64,000 nucleotides of DNA, taken from Vitellaria paradoxa (lineage: Eukaryota > Streptophyta > Magnoliopsida > Ericales > Sapotaceae). The notes under the pieces were generated by a model that searched no databases, was not told the origin of the DNA, and was given only the letters and a program-made list of their open reading frames with translations. Location of the stretch: contig CM034241.1 of the NCBI GenBank assembly GCA_019916065.1, positions 19,169,041-19,233,040 of the forward strand. Direction: 5' to 3'. Of this stretch, positions 11,558-24,503 are shown piece by piece (the first letter of the stretch is position 1; each line of letters opens with the position of its first letter). A program made the translations under genes and the position numbers.

Positions 11558-13155
11558 CTGTAAACATTATAAGCGAGGCTATTTTACTTGTGACTAAAGA
11601 AGGGTTTAGAAACCATTACAAATTTATTGAATTAAAATGTCCAAGGTGAAGAAAATAGAAGCAAGAGAGCTCAAGCAATCATAATTGTGCTTCTTGCTCT
11701 TCTAGACATCATTCAAAAACCAATTTACTGCATATTTCTGCCTGGCTAAACCAGTCTGACTCATATAATGTTTTACACACTATCTCAAAGTTTGAATATT
11801 TGCAAAAACATTAATTGCATACTAAGAATGATTCTTTTCTATCTTTAATTGCTTGTCTTATAATTATTCACGGAATGAGTAACAGAGAACCATGGCATCA
11901 GAAAATGAAAAGAGAGCTTGATGTTAGTATAAGAAAAGCATACACCATAAGCTTCTTCAAGATGCTACATTGCTTGATCAAATTCTTGCATCCTGTGATA
12001 TCACAAATAATCTGTATCCCCCTAATTAAACAAAATCCCATAATTTCAGAAGCTATAATTATATTTTTATAAAAGTAAATATTATTTATTAGCAGAAGGA
12101 GTTGGGATGACTTAAAATCCCAACATTTGGCTAGGAGGGGATGCCTCTTCCAATTGAGCTACACCTATATGCTACGTATCATTCTTAAATAACAATTCTC
12201 TTGTAGTTAAATTGACCGCCTTCACATGTTTTGACACTTTAAATTGGTGACATAATTACCCATATACTAAAATGTAACAGAAGCTTGCTTCCTGCATGAA
12301 AGAAAACAAATGAAACTTGAATTTTCATGTACCTATTAATATTTGTCCTTGAGATCTTTAACTAATTGACCACTAAAATGCTTTTATGCTCTTTGATAAG
12401 AGAGCACTTCACATAGATGCTTAAAAGATTGAGTTTTACAAGATAGATCGGAAAAGGCTCTCTATGTCGAAAATGGATGAATTAATATACTGAGTTAAAT
12501 TATTTCAGATACATAAGACTCATAGTTAACGTTTTACACTTTGTGTAATTATGAAGAAGTGGTAACAAAGAATCCTAGACAAACTGATTTAAGATAGATA
12601 TAAGCACAAGAAACTAACACACACAATATTATCTGACAGGAATTTTCACTTATCTATAGGATATGTAACTTATACAAGTTTCTGCAATGCAAAGAACATT
12701 TCAAAGTCTCAGACATTTGCACATTAGGCAAACATGTTGCAAGAATCTAACTTTTTAAGTAACTCCTGAAATGATGAAATATAATAGATAAAACAGGAAA
12801 TTATAATATAGGAGCATTTGGGAGACCAAGGTTTGAGGATTAAGGGCTTATCATAATAGCTCCATGGTCCTATATGCTTGCTAATTTCATGCGACTTATA
12901 TATATTTATGATGCTTCTTTGTATTTGATGTCAAAGCCTTTAAACCTCCAATCACAAGCACTTTCTTATCCCGTGATTGGTCTTAGACTTATATTATGCA
13001 AATTTGCAATCAAGCTTTGATTTGGTAATGCCCTTCTATCTTTAGGTTGTGTTATTCATGAGCTTAACTAATTGTCTGGGTGACAACTAAAGGTGCAATT
13101 TGAATACCATTGCTTTTCTCTGAACAATTGCAAATCGTTTGTCATTTTTGTGCAG
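11558..13155. other. Non-coding DNA with dispersed low-copy repeats
   Basis: No gene was recognised. The part at about 11700-11875 matches 40860-41005, and part of it matches 5900-6000. Around 12170-12300 (cattcttaaataacaattctcttg) resembles 52290-52400. The block 12479-12797 matches 39589-39907 and is listed separately. The 11815-12072 reading frame has no recognisable domain and overlaps the repeat, so it is not called a gene. Confidence 0.5.
12479..12797. repeat. 319-bp block duplicated at 39589-39907
   Basis: Both copies run from gaatta(a)tac to gatgaaatataa...cagg in the same orientation and have the same length. They share long words such as aagaacatttcaaagtctca and aacatgttgcaagaatctaa. 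They differ at scattered sites, so the duplication is old. No coding potential is visible. It probably derives from an intron or flank of the duplicated polymerase epsilon region. Confidence 0.75.
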
Positions 13156-13547
13156 TTCTGGTATGTGGGCAAAGAAAAATGCCATGAGGAAGCAAGAAGT
13201 TGCAAAACTAGTTGATGACATTTATAGGTGAGTTATTATCTTATTAGTTATCACATATTTTACACTTGCAATACATTATAATTTGTGAAATTCCTTCCCC
13301 ATATCTTTAGATCTTACTTTTGGTTGATTTAGGCTATTGTTCTTCATATGTCAAATTAAAATTCTTGGTGTGGTGGTATAACATTTCTCATTCTGTAATG
13401 CTATGTATTGGCTTAAAATTTATTTGGTTACCTTGTTAATTTGCGTAACATTTTTGTCCCCTAGAAAAATGCAGGTTTCTAGGGCTATGAAGTTAGCATC
13501 AAAAGGTCAAAAATGGAAGTTCATTGCAATCTGATTCAATGATTAAG
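13156..13547 (+). pseudogene. SIZ1: SIZ1-type E3 SUMO ligase fragment, two exons
   Basis: SIZ1 attaches SUMO to target proteins in the plant nucleus. Exon 13156-13227 reads MWAKKNAMRKQEVAKLVDD then IYR, and exon 13465-13547 continues KMQVSRAMKLASKGQ. This is the segment between the SAP domain and the PHD finger of plant SIZ1. The exons have an acceptor (tgtgcag|t), a donor (ag|gtgagt), an acceptor (cctag|a) and a final ag|gtc. The Arg codon is split across the first junction in the correct phase. One extra A after GGTCAA shifts the frame in the second exon; without it the exon would read on to SDSMIK. The neighbouring SAP and PHD exons are absent, so it is a relic. This is the only plus-strand host-gene relic here. 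Confidence 0.7.
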
Positions 13548-13920
13548 GTCATATGAATATTTCAAATTTATTCCTTATCTAAGGCCTACTTTGTTATCTT
13601 TCCCTTTTTTTTTTTTTTCTGAAATGTAAAATTTAAATCTTACCATCAAAAAAAGAAATTGTACAATAGGTTCATGACAAGCTTAACAAGACCATCACAA
13701 TTGACCCTAAATCACTTGCACCCCACACAATTTAGGAAAAGTAAACACCTAATCAAATACTCAAACCACTTACAACCCAAGTGGATAGGCTATAGCAAAA
13801 CAAAGATAAAGTAGGTTATTTACTTTTTCTTCTTCTTCTTTTGCCTTACTGGATCCTTGTGAAGATACTTCTATCAAGTAGGATAAAATGGCAAGAGCTT
13901 GCCCCCTAACTGAATTTAAC

Positions 13921-14415
13921 TTTTGAAGAAATTCCTCTCGTCACCAATAACCTCAATCTGATTCGTGTGATTCTTGTTCAAAGGAACATCAGGGAGAATG
14001 TCATCCTTATCCCCGACTTCATAACTCAAGGATAAAATCTCATTACCATCCTTGACCGCATTTTGGTCTTCTTGGCTCATATTTGGCATATTATTCTCCT
14101 CATTCCAGTCTTGATCATCAGCCCATTTTCAAGACATGAAGATGGTATCTCAAACACATTAGAAGATGAAGGAATATCATTCTTTAGCCCTTTGTTAACA
14201 TTCTCTTTTGCTTCATTCTTCTTTTCCTTGGAATATAGGGTATCTTTCCCATTGCTCTCCCTACCTTCATTTGTTACTTGACTTTTCTCTTCAAGTGATT
14301 CTCAAAGTTTAGGCCTCCATTCTTGCTTTAAATGCCCACTTTTGTGCTTTTTGTTAGGACAAGACATTGTAGAATGGCCAAAAGTCATAGATTAACCTTG
14401 CTTAGGACAAACCAT
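13921..14415 (-). pseudogene. L1 ORF1 C-terminal fragment
   Basis: The minus strand reads GHSTMSCPNKKHKSGHLKQE followed by an acidic, Lys-rich tail (KDTLYSKEKKNEAKENV...) and ends at a stop at 13921. The His and Cys spacing around GHSTMSC looks like the end of an L1 ORF1 zinc knuckle whose first Cys residues have decayed. There are at least two in-frame stops. A T-run at 13603-13619 downstream on this strand may be the poly(A) of the same LINE. The fit to ORF1 is by composition and motif only. Confidence 0.5.
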
Positions 14416-14977
14416 AACATAGATAGTACACTAGAGCAATTCCATCCATCCTTTTCTCCCTATTTTTTCCTTTTATACACAATATATTGTCTATCATAGA
14501 AATATGCAAGATTATTTTTATCTTGCACAAACGATCTTTTAGCATGTTAAAGAGCTCAAAAGATAAGATTAGTTTATATGTTTCCTCATAATGGCTTTAT
14601 TTTGTAGCCCTCACATTACGTGGTTCATATCACTAATTTAAACTGATCCACGAATTTAAAAGATGTTAGTTGTCTTGTTGTAATATTAATTTATGGAAGC
14701 AGAAAAGTAAAATGAAATGAAAAATGAAAAAACAAACCAAAATGTAAAACTAAACTAAAAAATATTTTCACCTCAACACTGCTTCCCTAATCATGTCCCT
14801 ATAAGACATTCTTCTTTATCTCGTCTTATGTAAGAATATTGAAAGATGTAGCAATCTCCATTGTAACAATTTTGATTGATCCAAAGCTGCAAGGAGAGTC
14901 TTCTCTTGGCCATTTACACACCAAACCTGTAAAACCATGGTGGAAACTACCATTAGCAAGAGAATAGAACTAGAATT

Positions 14978-14978
<1 letters not shown>

Positions 14979-15015
<37 letters not shown>

Positions 15016-15240
15016 CTTGAAAGGTAAAAGTATATTAAATTATAAGATAAAAATTACAAAAGTTCAAGAGGCATACCCCAGGTTGTACAATTGAGCTCAA
15101 CAAACCAGCTATGAAACACTTTTTTTTTTATTAGGAAAGGTAAAAAGGAATATATTAAATAAAACAAAATTTACAAATTCAAGGGGCCTACCTCAGGTGT
15201 AATAAAAATTACAAACCATGAAAGCTCAACACACTAGCTT
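14979..15240 (-). mobile_element. Two L1-type LINE 3' ends in tandem
   Basis: A long T-run (about 14980-15014) followed by cttgaaaggtaaaagtatat, and a second T-run (15121-15130) followed by ggaaaggtaaaaaggaatat, are each the complement of a LINE 3' end: an A-rich terminus, then cctttcaa and poly(A). Both continue into gcatacccc/gcctacctc words also seen at 28.55-28.62 kb. Two truncated L1 insertions lie side by side, the left one probably inside the tail of the right one. Confidence 0.6.
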
Positions 15241-18200
15241 AGAGGAACTCACAAGCCAAACAATGAACCAAGTATCAGATAGTTCAAATTTTCCAAGTAA
15301 AATACTAGAACTGACTTAAACAATATTGCAAGAGACAAACTAGAAAGTGACACAATGTTGATTAAACATCTAGAGCGAATTTGCCCAGATGACTAATCGA
15401 CAATCAACAGAAGTGCACAACATAGCCTTCATCAAACAAATCTTCATAGACTTTAACAACCAGCAAGAATCGGCAAAAAACACCTCCAAAAACCAGCATC
15501 CTACACCACAATAAGTCCTCAAATCAGCAATAACACCTTTTAACACAACCAGCACCCTTGAATCCAACAGTACCCATTTATATTAGAACAGCCACCAAGC
15601 ATCCCAAGCCTCCATGATGCAATACTCCTCAGCAAATCAGCAACGTACCATCCACAATCACCAAACCATGCCGATAAGAACCATACAACCGCCAGTAGCT
15701 CTAAATCACTCAACACTTTCTCAAAACATCCATAACACACTAGCAGCCCTCATCAGTTACACCATAATAGCAAACGAAGAAAGGAATTCAGCAAAATAGC
15801 CACCACAAGGGAATGAAAATTCAATTTAAACAGCTACCAGCACCTCATTAAAGATTCACAAGCAGTTCAGTGGAGTGGAAGACAGAGAGGCCAAAGAATC
15901 AGCGCTAAAAATGTCACCAGCAGTAAGGAACAATCCAGACCAGCAACATATCAAACAATACCACACTCAACAACTTAATACGAGTGAACAGCAGGAACAG
16001 CAGGAAAACTGCTATGAATGCAGCAAATCGGTAGCAAATCATCAAATACATTCCAGCAACATATTCTTCTATATCAAACAATTAACCATCAGAAGCAATG
16101 CACACCTCTGCAGTAAGAGAGAGACACTGCACAGCATAATTTTGACTGCAATAACTTAAACAGGATAGCAAGCTCAGACAGAACCAACACCATGAAAGAC
16201 ACCTGCACAAACAGTACAACACTTAAGGAAATAATACAGGAAATTGCAGCCAAAGTCCACAACAGAAATCTTCTTAAAAACACTAAGCTCATAGATACTT
16301 AAAGTAAGCACCAAACTGAGATTTTCCCAACCCAGCTAACTTCAAATTCACTACAGCAGATGAAAGAGGCAAGGGCACCATCCACAACCAAATGCAACTA
16401 ACACTCAAAGGCCAAATGTATGGGTTGAGAAGATCACAATCAACAAAACCATGAATGAAGAAAGCAAGAAAGGACTACAGCAGCAACAACACAGCCAAGA
16501 AATCATCCAGCAAATGCAACTTCAACATCCTGACTAATCTTAAGCACACTTTGCATCCTAAGCAATCAGTGAATTGAGTCAAAAAATAGGTAGCGAACTC
16601 ATCAACCCCTGTCAGCAAAATTTACTGCAAAAGTATACAAATAACAAACTCAAGTAGAAACCAGCCCAAGCATGACCATTCTACCCAGCAAGAGCACAGA
16701 TATCCAAAATGACAATATGACCAGAACAAATATCTGTACTATCTGCACGTTGCTCTCAAACAATCAGCGCACAAACACAAACACAATCTACATATTCTCA
16801 CAACCAACCTACACAACACTACCACAACAACAGCAACCATCACCCAACATCAAAACAAGAGCAGAGAAGTTAAATCCCAAAACCTTTCCAATTTGAGGCC
16901 AGCAGAACCAATCATATCAACACCAATATATAATATACTATTAGAGCAACAGACCAGCACCTAAAGGAATAAAACCCATCTGCAAACAGGCTACGAAGTA
17001 TACTTTAACATAGCATCATGAACCACCAATGCAATGCAACACCTGCAGCCAAATTCATGACAGCATATTCTGATACCAGTCCATACCACCCACAAACAGC
17101 AAAACCCACACCAAATCTACATCTCGAACTCAGCAAATTAAAATACCTTAAGTAGCTATATCATAGAGTAAATACAGCAACCAACCGAGAATTCTCCTTA
17201 TTACCTCAGAAGGTAATCCCCAAACTTGGACCAGGTGCTGGTTACTAATGGAGCTATGGAAAGGGCCACAAGTCATAATCCTCTATCAAACCAGATTGAA
17301 AATCACGTTAATGATAGTCACTACATCTCATACATTCTTGAGTTCCTTTCTTTCCAAAGCACATAGACTGAAGCTCCCAAACAAAGTTTTCCAAGAAAAG
17401 GAAAGCACGGGTTTTCCTTTGAAAGAATTAGCAATAGAGAGTTGAACCTCCTCCCATGAAGAAGAGTTATCTTGAACTCCACGTCTTCCCATAATACTAT
17501 GCCACACTCTTCTTGTAAAGCAAAACCAGATGGCAAATCAACAAAGTAGCTCAAAATAAATCAGCAAATAATTCCCGTATGACCAAGCCATGGCACCATG
17601 GCCACATAAAGAACCAAGATATCAAGCCGCCAATAATATCAAGCCAGATTCAAATAAAACCATCCGCCAAACCAGCAAATTGAGGAAGAACAGGTAAGCA
17701 ACCCGCAATCACAACTATACTAGCTCCAAACCCCCAAAAGCAGCATTCAACCAAATAAAACGCCCACAGCAGAATGCCCACCATAGCAACAAATAATACA
17801 CATTATAGCTGCACAACACAGGCCTTTAAATTTTGGCAGACCACACCATGGCATGAAGCCAGCCATCCAAATAGAAGAAAGCAGCACCTAATCACCCCAA
17901 ATAAATCAAAACAGAATAGAAACAAGCAGCAGAATCCACCCGAGATCAGCTGACAAACACGCTTCAAAGACGCAGCAAATCACACATCCAGTCAGCATAT
18001 AAACACCTCAGCAACATGGAAGCACCGACCCAACAAAAGAAACTAAGGTGGCACCACATGCTCCAAGATTAGAAACCATTTCAGCAATTTGTTAAAGGGA
18101 TCGGCAGCACAAACTTTGCAACAGCATGCAGATTGACTCCTCAATCAGCAATAAGTCATGATAAAACAGCCACCAATGCTGCACCACTCCTTAGCCAACA

Positions 18201-18350
18201 AGCAATGTTCTAGCAGCAGACACTAAGATGCATCTCAAAGCAAGATAGCAAACTCAAAAATCAGCAACAGATAGCTGGTGCATCGACCAAAAGTGCACCA
18301 AAGGCAATCCAATGTTGCAAACATCCTAAAATCCTTTAATACTTTATAGA
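15240..18350 (-). other. A+C-skewed block, probable L1 3' untranslated DNA
   Basis: For about 3 kb the plus strand is strongly enriched in A and C, with words such as cagcaa, accagc and ccaaac, and is poor in G and T. It lies directly downstream, on the minus strand, of an L1 ORF2 end (17314-17554), and L1-like poly(A) ends lie at 15.0-15.1 kb. It is therefore best read as the long 3' untranslated part of minus-strand L1 copies. The part 17560-18350 is upstream of that ORF end and must come from another copy. The small reading frames inside (15370-15799, 15875-16292, 16672-16896) show no domain. Confidence 0.45.
17314..17554 (-). pseudogene. L1 ORF2 extreme C-terminus
   Basis: The minus strand reads ...KLCLGASVYVLWKERNSRMYE and then a stop. 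The Trp-Lys-Glu-Arg-Asn word is the hallmark near the end of plant L1 ORF2, after the zinc-binding RT domain. The same motif appears at 43440-43480 and 50630-50660 in this window. The preceding RT and zf-RVT regions are missing, so only the tail of the protein survives. Confidence 0.65.
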
Positions 18351-18636
18351 TGTTTCTGTCCCCCCTTTCCAATTCCCCAATGGTTCAATTTAATTTTGCT
18401 ATAATTGTTCACTTCTTCTATTCCCATATATCAAAAGAGTTAGGAGGAGGGAGGGAGGGGGAGCAGGGGAGGTAATGAACCCAAAAGCCATCATTCATCT
18501 TTCTTCATAGTACTTGATTCACTTTTGCTTAAAGCATGTTGTTTTTAATTGGATTTTAATTTGAGAAGGAAAAAATGTACCCTCTCAGGTATTGATCTTA
18601 ATCTTCAATAGTTTTGCTAGATTACATGTCACAAAC

Positions 18637-18841
18637 AGTTGAAAAAGAAGAGAGAAAAAAAAGGAGAGAATGAATTGAATTCTCTCTTATCCCTTAAGTC
18701 TTATTTATAATAAAAAACCTTACATTGTACAAGGAAAGAAACCAAGACAATGAAATATAGTTATGACAATCATATCAAACCTAATTAATCCTACATCAAT
18801 CCTAATAGGAAAAAAAATCATATCACTCCTAAATTCTAACA
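18637..18841 (-). repeat. 3' LTR of the outer copia (205 bp)
   Basis: Read on the minus strand, the LTR begins TGTTAGAATTTAGGAG and ends in ...CTTTTTCAACT. It is bounded by caaac on the left and by the polypurine tract on the right (plus ctccccctcaagctg, 18842-18856). Like the family at 53.7 kb, it ends in CT, which the target-site duplication supports. Confidence 0.8.
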
Positions 18842-19691
18842 CTCCCCCTCAAGCTGAAATATATGAGTCAAAAATGCCCAGCTTGGATGAGAGATTCTGA
18901 AATGAAGACCGAGACAATGGTTTCGTGAGAAGATCAGCCAATTGAGAAGAGGACCGAACAAATGGAATACTCAGCTCTTTACGAAGTAGCAAGTCCCGAA
19001 TAAAATGGCAATCAACCTCAATGTGTTTGGTACGTTCGTGAAACACAAGATTATTCGCAATAAAGATGGCAGCTTGATTGTCACAATGCATAGCCATAGG
19101 AGTAAGAATATCGACACCAAAATCCCGAAGTAGTGAACGAACCCAGAGCATTTCAAAAGCAGTATGAGGCATAGCACGATACTCAGCCTTAGCACTTGAA
19201 CGAGCCACAACTTATTGTTTCTTACTGCGCCAAGTAACCAGATTATTACCAACAAAGGTATAGTAACCCGAAGTGGACCTTCAATCATCACGGTTTCCAG
19301 CCCAATCAGCGTCACTATAGCCAGTCACCAAAAGAGAAGAAGGACGATAAAATAAACTGCGGCCGGGAGCACCCTTTAAATAACGTAAAATACGACATAC
19401 TGCTTCAAAGTGGGTGTTGCGAGGAGCATGCATAAACTGACTGACAATATGGACGGCATAAGTAATGTCAGGACGGGTGACTGTGAGATAAATCAACTTC
19501 CCTACTAGACGTCGATAACGATTCACATCAGAAAATGGTGAGCCAGTAGTCGCATCTAGTTTAATAGAGGCATCCATGGGAGTTTCAGCAGGCCGGGAAC
19601 CAAGTAAGCCAGTCTCAGATAAAAGATCCAAAACATACTTGCGCTGGGAAAGCATAAGTCCTGTGTTGGATCGTGCTATTTCAATGCCAAG

Positions 19692-19863
19692 TGATAAGAT
19701 TGTGATAAACATTTTCCACACTAGATTCAAGTGCGTGGATTGATTTATATACACAAAGGAGAAAGACTATATAGCTTACCTTGGTGACCATTCGGTTACC
19801 AAATGTCCAGATACATTAACTATTAATGCTATACTAACTCTAAGTATTAATGCTACATTAACA
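19692..19863 (-). repeat. 3' LTR of the inner copia (172 bp)
   Basis: On the plus strand it runs from tgataagattgtgata to gctacattaaca, and the polypurine tract follows (plus ttccccctcaagctgg). It pairs with the LTR at 24504-24675. Confidence 0.9.
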
Positions 19864-19870
19864 TTCCCCC

Positions 19871-22800
19871 TCAAGCTGGAGCATATATATCATATGTTCC
19901 AAGCTTGTAACAAATATATCTCACTCTAGCTCCTCCTAAAGCTTTAGTGAACAAATCAGCTAATTGATCTTCAGACTTCACATGACTTGTTTTCATGACA
20001 TTTTGTAGAATCTTTTCTCTCACAAAGTGACAATCAACTTCAATGTGTTTAGTTCTCTCATGAAACACTGGATTAGTTGTAATATGGACAGCTGCTTGAT
20101 TATCACAAAATAAGTCCATGGGTTGGAATCCAAGAACTCCCAATTCTATCAACATATGACGTATCCAAACTAATTCACAGGAAGTGTGTGCCATAGCCCT
20201 ATACTCAGATTCTGCACTTGATCTTGCCACCACTGTCTGCTTTTTACTTTTCCATGACACTAGGTTTCCTCTCACAAAAATACAGTACCCAGTAGTAGAC
20301 TATCTATCTGTTGGTGAACCATCCCAATCTGCGTCTGTATAACCCTGGACAAGTGTATGACCATTATCTCTATACAATAAACCACATCTTGGTGCACCTT
20401 TTAGATATCTTAGAATACGAATAATCGCCTCCCAATGACTGGTCCGTGGTGCATCAAGAAATTAACTTACTACACTTGTAGCAAATGAGATATCCGGCCG
20501 TGTGACTGTTAAATAATTAAGCTTCCCAACCAATCTGCGATATCTGCTAGGATCTTCCAATAGATTTCCCTTGTCTGCTAGAAGTTTTGTATTAGGATCC
20601 ATTGGAGTGTCCACTGATTTAGCTCCTAACATACCAGTTTCAGAGAGTAGATCAAGAACATACTTCTGCTGAGAAAGGACAATACCCATGCGTGATCGAG
20701 CAATCTCAATGCCCAAGAAGTACTTCAGGAAACCCATATCTTTGGTGTTGAATTTGGTTTGAAGGAATATCTTCAAATCATGAATTCCTTGTGTGTTATC
20801 ACCAGTGATTACAATGTCATCCACATAGACCAGCAACCATATTTTGCCTTGAGGAGAATGGCGGTAGAAAATAGAATAATCAACACCACAACGTATCAAT
20901 CCAAACTTTGTCACAACATTGCTAAACCTTCCAAACCATGCACGAGGGGATTGCTTTAGGCCATACAATGCCTTTTTCAATTTGCAAACAAGTCCAGTCT
21001 CCCCCTGAGCAACAAAACCTGGAGGTTGCTCCATATACACCTCTTCGGCAAGATCACCATGGAGAAAAGCATTCTTGATATCAAGCTGATAAAGGGACCA
21101 GTGAAAGGTGGCTGCAAGTGATATGAGAAGACGTACTGATGTAGTCTTAGCCACAGGGGAGAAAGTCTCGGAAAAATCAAGGCCATAGATTTGAGTGTAT
21201 CCCTTGGCAACAAGCCTTGCTTTCAACCGATCCACTGCACCATCAGGATGAACTTTGATATTATACACCCAACGACAACCAACTATGGATCTCCTAAGAA
21301 GAAGAGTGACCAAGTCCCATGTATCATTGGCTTGAAGAGCGGACATTTCTTCTTCCATGGCATTTCGCCACCCAGAATGGGATAGTGCTTCAGACACAGA
21401 GTTAGGAACAGAGACAGTGGACACTGATGAAACAAAGGCATAATATGAAGGAGACAAAGCTGTGTATGAAACAAAGTTAGATATAGGATGGGAAGTACAA
21501 GCTCGTTTACCTTTCCGTAGAGCAACTGGAAGATCAAGGTCAGAAAGGGCTAGCTCAGGAGCAGGATCTGAAGACAAGATAGGAGAAGGTGAAGTGCTTG
21601 AAGCATCAGGGATAGACTCTGGATCTGGAACCACCCTTAGTCTGGTATAAACCTGCAGATCAGGACGGGAAAGACGAAAAGAAGAAACCAAAGGCAAAGG
21701 GAGACTCTCATGTAAATCAGAAACAGAAGAATCATTGGAAAAGAATGGGGTATTTTCAAAGAATGACACATTAGCACATATGAAATATCGATTGAGTGAA
21801 GGACTGTAACATCTATACCCCTTTTGTACCCGAGAATATCCCAAAAAGACACATTTGATGGCACGAGGGTCAAGTTTATCAACCTCACCTTCAAGTTGAT
21901 GAACAAATGCAACACATCCAAATATGCGTAGAGGAAGAAGAAACAGTGGTGTTTGGGGGAACAACACAGAGTAAGGGAAACAACTTTGCAAGACAGAAGA
22001 CGGCATTCGATTGATCAAGTAACAGGCTGTCAGAATAGCATCCCCCCAAAAAGGCTTTGGAACCTTCATGTGGAACATTAAACAACGAGCTGTTTCAACC
22101 AAATGTAAATTTTTCCTCTCGGCAACTCCATTCTGTTGTGGAGTACGAGGACATGATGACTGATGAATCATGCCAAGAGATGTCATGAAATCAGTGAAGG
22201 GTTTAGAAAAATATTCTTTTGCATTATCACTACGAAGAATCTTAATTGATACATCAAATTGAGTTTTTATTTCAAGACAAAAAGATTGAAAGATAGACAA
22301 CAACTCAGAACGATCTTTCATTAGATAAACCCAAGAAATTCTTGAATAATCATCAATAAAGGTAACAAAGTACTTAAAACCCAACTTGGACATAACACGA
22401 CTAGGTCCCCATACATCGGAATGTACTAAATGAAAAGGACTCGAGGACCTATTATTGACTCGAGGACTAAAAGAAGCACGGTGATGCTTTCCTAACTGAC
22501 AAGACTCACACTCTAAAGACTGTAATTGACTCAAACTTGGTACCATGGATTTCAACCGTTCAAAAGAAGGATGCCCCAGACGGCAATGAATTTCCAGTGG
22601 AAAAGCTACTGCAGAACATGACATAGATGAAGAAGTAGATGGTCTAGACAGGTAGTAAAGTCCCTGAGCTTCATGCCCTTCTCCAATCTTCTTCCTTATC
22701 TTCAAATCCTGAATAATCACAGAATCAGGAAAGAAAGTCATTGAACAATCCAACTGCCTAGTAAGTTTACTAACAGATATAATGTTGAAAGATAAGGATG

Positions 22801-23119
22801 GTACATATAACACTGAAGACAATGACAAATGAGAAGATGGACAAATGTTACCAACTCCTTTTACCGAATTGGATGAACCATTAGCTGTGGTGACATTGGA
22901 GATGGATGAACACTGAAGATTAGAGAACAGTGAAGATGTACCAAACATATGGTCTGAAGCACCAGAATCAATGACCCAAGATGTATTTAAAGAGGTAGAT
23001 ACACATGTAGCGGGATTACCTCGATGGGCTAAAGAGGCTGTTGGAAGAGATGCCTGATGAGCATTCTGATACTGGAGGAACTTGGCGTATTGCTCTCCCG
23101 AGAGAGTCACAGTGGATGG
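19871..23119 (-). pseudogene. Inner copia pol (protease, integrase, RT, RNase H), two stops
   Basis: The frame follows gag in phase. Domains in order: protease WVIDSGASDHMF; pre-integrase [12 protein letters not shown]...[11 protein letters not shown] zinc motif; integrase catalytic core with HSDVWGPSRV, FVTFIDDYSR and [15 protein letters not shown] with QLDIKNAFLHGDL, YGLKQSPRAWF and LLVYVDDIVITGDN; RNase H with DADW, AESEYRAMAH and CDNQAAVHITTN. It ends at KLGTYDIYAPA and a stop at 19871. Stops interrupt it after SFATSVVS (about 20463) and before STTGYC (about 20301). Both fit a CAA/CAG-to-TAA/TAG change. Otherwise it is nearly complete, which is the best-preserved coding sequence in the window. 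Confidence 0.85.
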
Positions 23120-24025
23120 TTATCCTGCACTAAGTTTATCAGAAGAAGTAGGAGCATCAGATGCAACAGCATGAACCATGTGAGCTGGCTTCCCATGGAG
23201 ATCCCAACAATTCTCCCTAATATGTACAGGACGACCACAATTAGTACATCTTGGTCTAGTATCACGACCTCCACGACCACGGCCACGACTTCCACATCCA
23301 CGTTCATTATACTGAGATGAAGACGGATGAACAAGGCTTTTATTATCTAAGGGAGTCTGACTAATTAAGGCAGAACGTACAGGCTCAGAATTAGTTGATG
23401 ATTCCTTAGATACAGCTCTCATAACCTTGGAATATGTCTCTGCGAATGAGGGAAGAGTGGCCCCACTGAGTATCTGGGCTTTGACAGGCTCAAACTCAGG
23501 ATCTAGCCCAGCAAGAAAATGAAGCATCACCATTTGTTCTCTCTGTTTCTGCATAACATTAATATCTGTGGATAATAGTTGCAGAGAGTTCAATTCCTCA
23601 TGGACACGCTTGAGAGAGGCAAAGTATTCAGTAACTGGTTTGCCGGACTGCTGGAGCTGAAAAAATTCCAGTGATAGGTCGTACATCCGAGTGAGATCAC
23701 TGGAGAACAACAGACGAATATATTCCCATATATCCTTACACGTGTCTAAGTGAGTACACATGTCAGCGATATTGGGCTCCGTGGAATTCCACAGCAAACT
23801 AACAAGATGGGCATCTTCTTGGACCCAAATATCAAACTTAGGATCATTTTCAGGAGGTGCTGGCTCAGTCAAATGCTTCTTCTTACCATATCCAGTTAAA
23901 GCAATCTTAATTGCCTTGGACCACTGGATGTAGTTCGTTCCATTCAACTTCAGAGTTGTCAATTGTTGTGGAATTGAAACAGAACCACTCATTATCTTCT
24001 GATCAATCGGGGTTCCAGCAGCCAT
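23120..24025 (-). pseudogene. Inner copia gag, intact 301-residue frame
   Basis: Gag forms the particle that packages element RNA. This frame is open over its full length, from MAAGTPIDQ to a TAA at 23120-23122. It has the copia gag start (LTTLKLNGTNYIQWSKAI), a UBN2-type middle with FLAGLDPEFEPVKAQIL, an RGRGRGGR stretch, and a perfect zinc knuckle CTNCGRPVHIRENC (C-x2-C-x4-H-x4-C) near residue 260. The pol frame continues in phase right after the stop, so it is probably a single nonsense change in a once-continuous polyprotein. I call it a pseudogene because the element as a whole is broken, though gag itself could be translated. Confidence 0.8.
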
Positions 24026-24488
24026 TTAAGATCAAAAAATGTAACTTTGAACAGTACAGGGACACACGGCAGATGAACAATGATGACAAAGAAGAGGAAT
24101 CAAACAAAGGTTGACAAATTACCAATCCGATTACATTGGTAGACTCGTCACAGGGAGTAAAACAATCGGCAAAGAAGATTGGAACTTAGACGTCGAGACA
24201 CGCGCCCTCACGCGCGGCTTTGGCGTCGGCGCGTGAAGCCCACGCACAGTGACAGTATAGGCGCGTGGTGGCGCGTGGGAATTTCTCCGGCGACGACGCT
24301 CCTCTGACGGTGATCGTCTACTTCCGGCGATCTTAGTGCTATGACCAACTTGACTAGCAAAGGTTTGATGACCCTTGCTTTGAAAATGACCCGGGACCTT
24401 CGTTTTTGACAGTGAACGTTGATAAACAGTGAGTGACTCACTAACTCACTGTTCTACACGACTATTTCACTCAATTAGACTCACTAAT

Positions 24489-24503
24489 CTTGCTCTGACA
24501 CCA
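24489..24503 (-). other. Primer-binding site of the inner copia
   Basis: The minus strand reads TGGTGTCAGAGCAAG directly after the LTR. The first 12 bases match the initiator-Met-tRNA complement TGGTATCAGAGC except for one A-to-G change. Confidence 0.8.

Noticed and set aside
14980..15014. Long T-run as a regulatory element or terminator
   Set aside because: It is the complement of a LINE poly(A) tail, as the following gaaaggtaaa shows. The same explains the similar run at 28.55 kb; the runs at 13.6 and 51.1 kb are probably alike.
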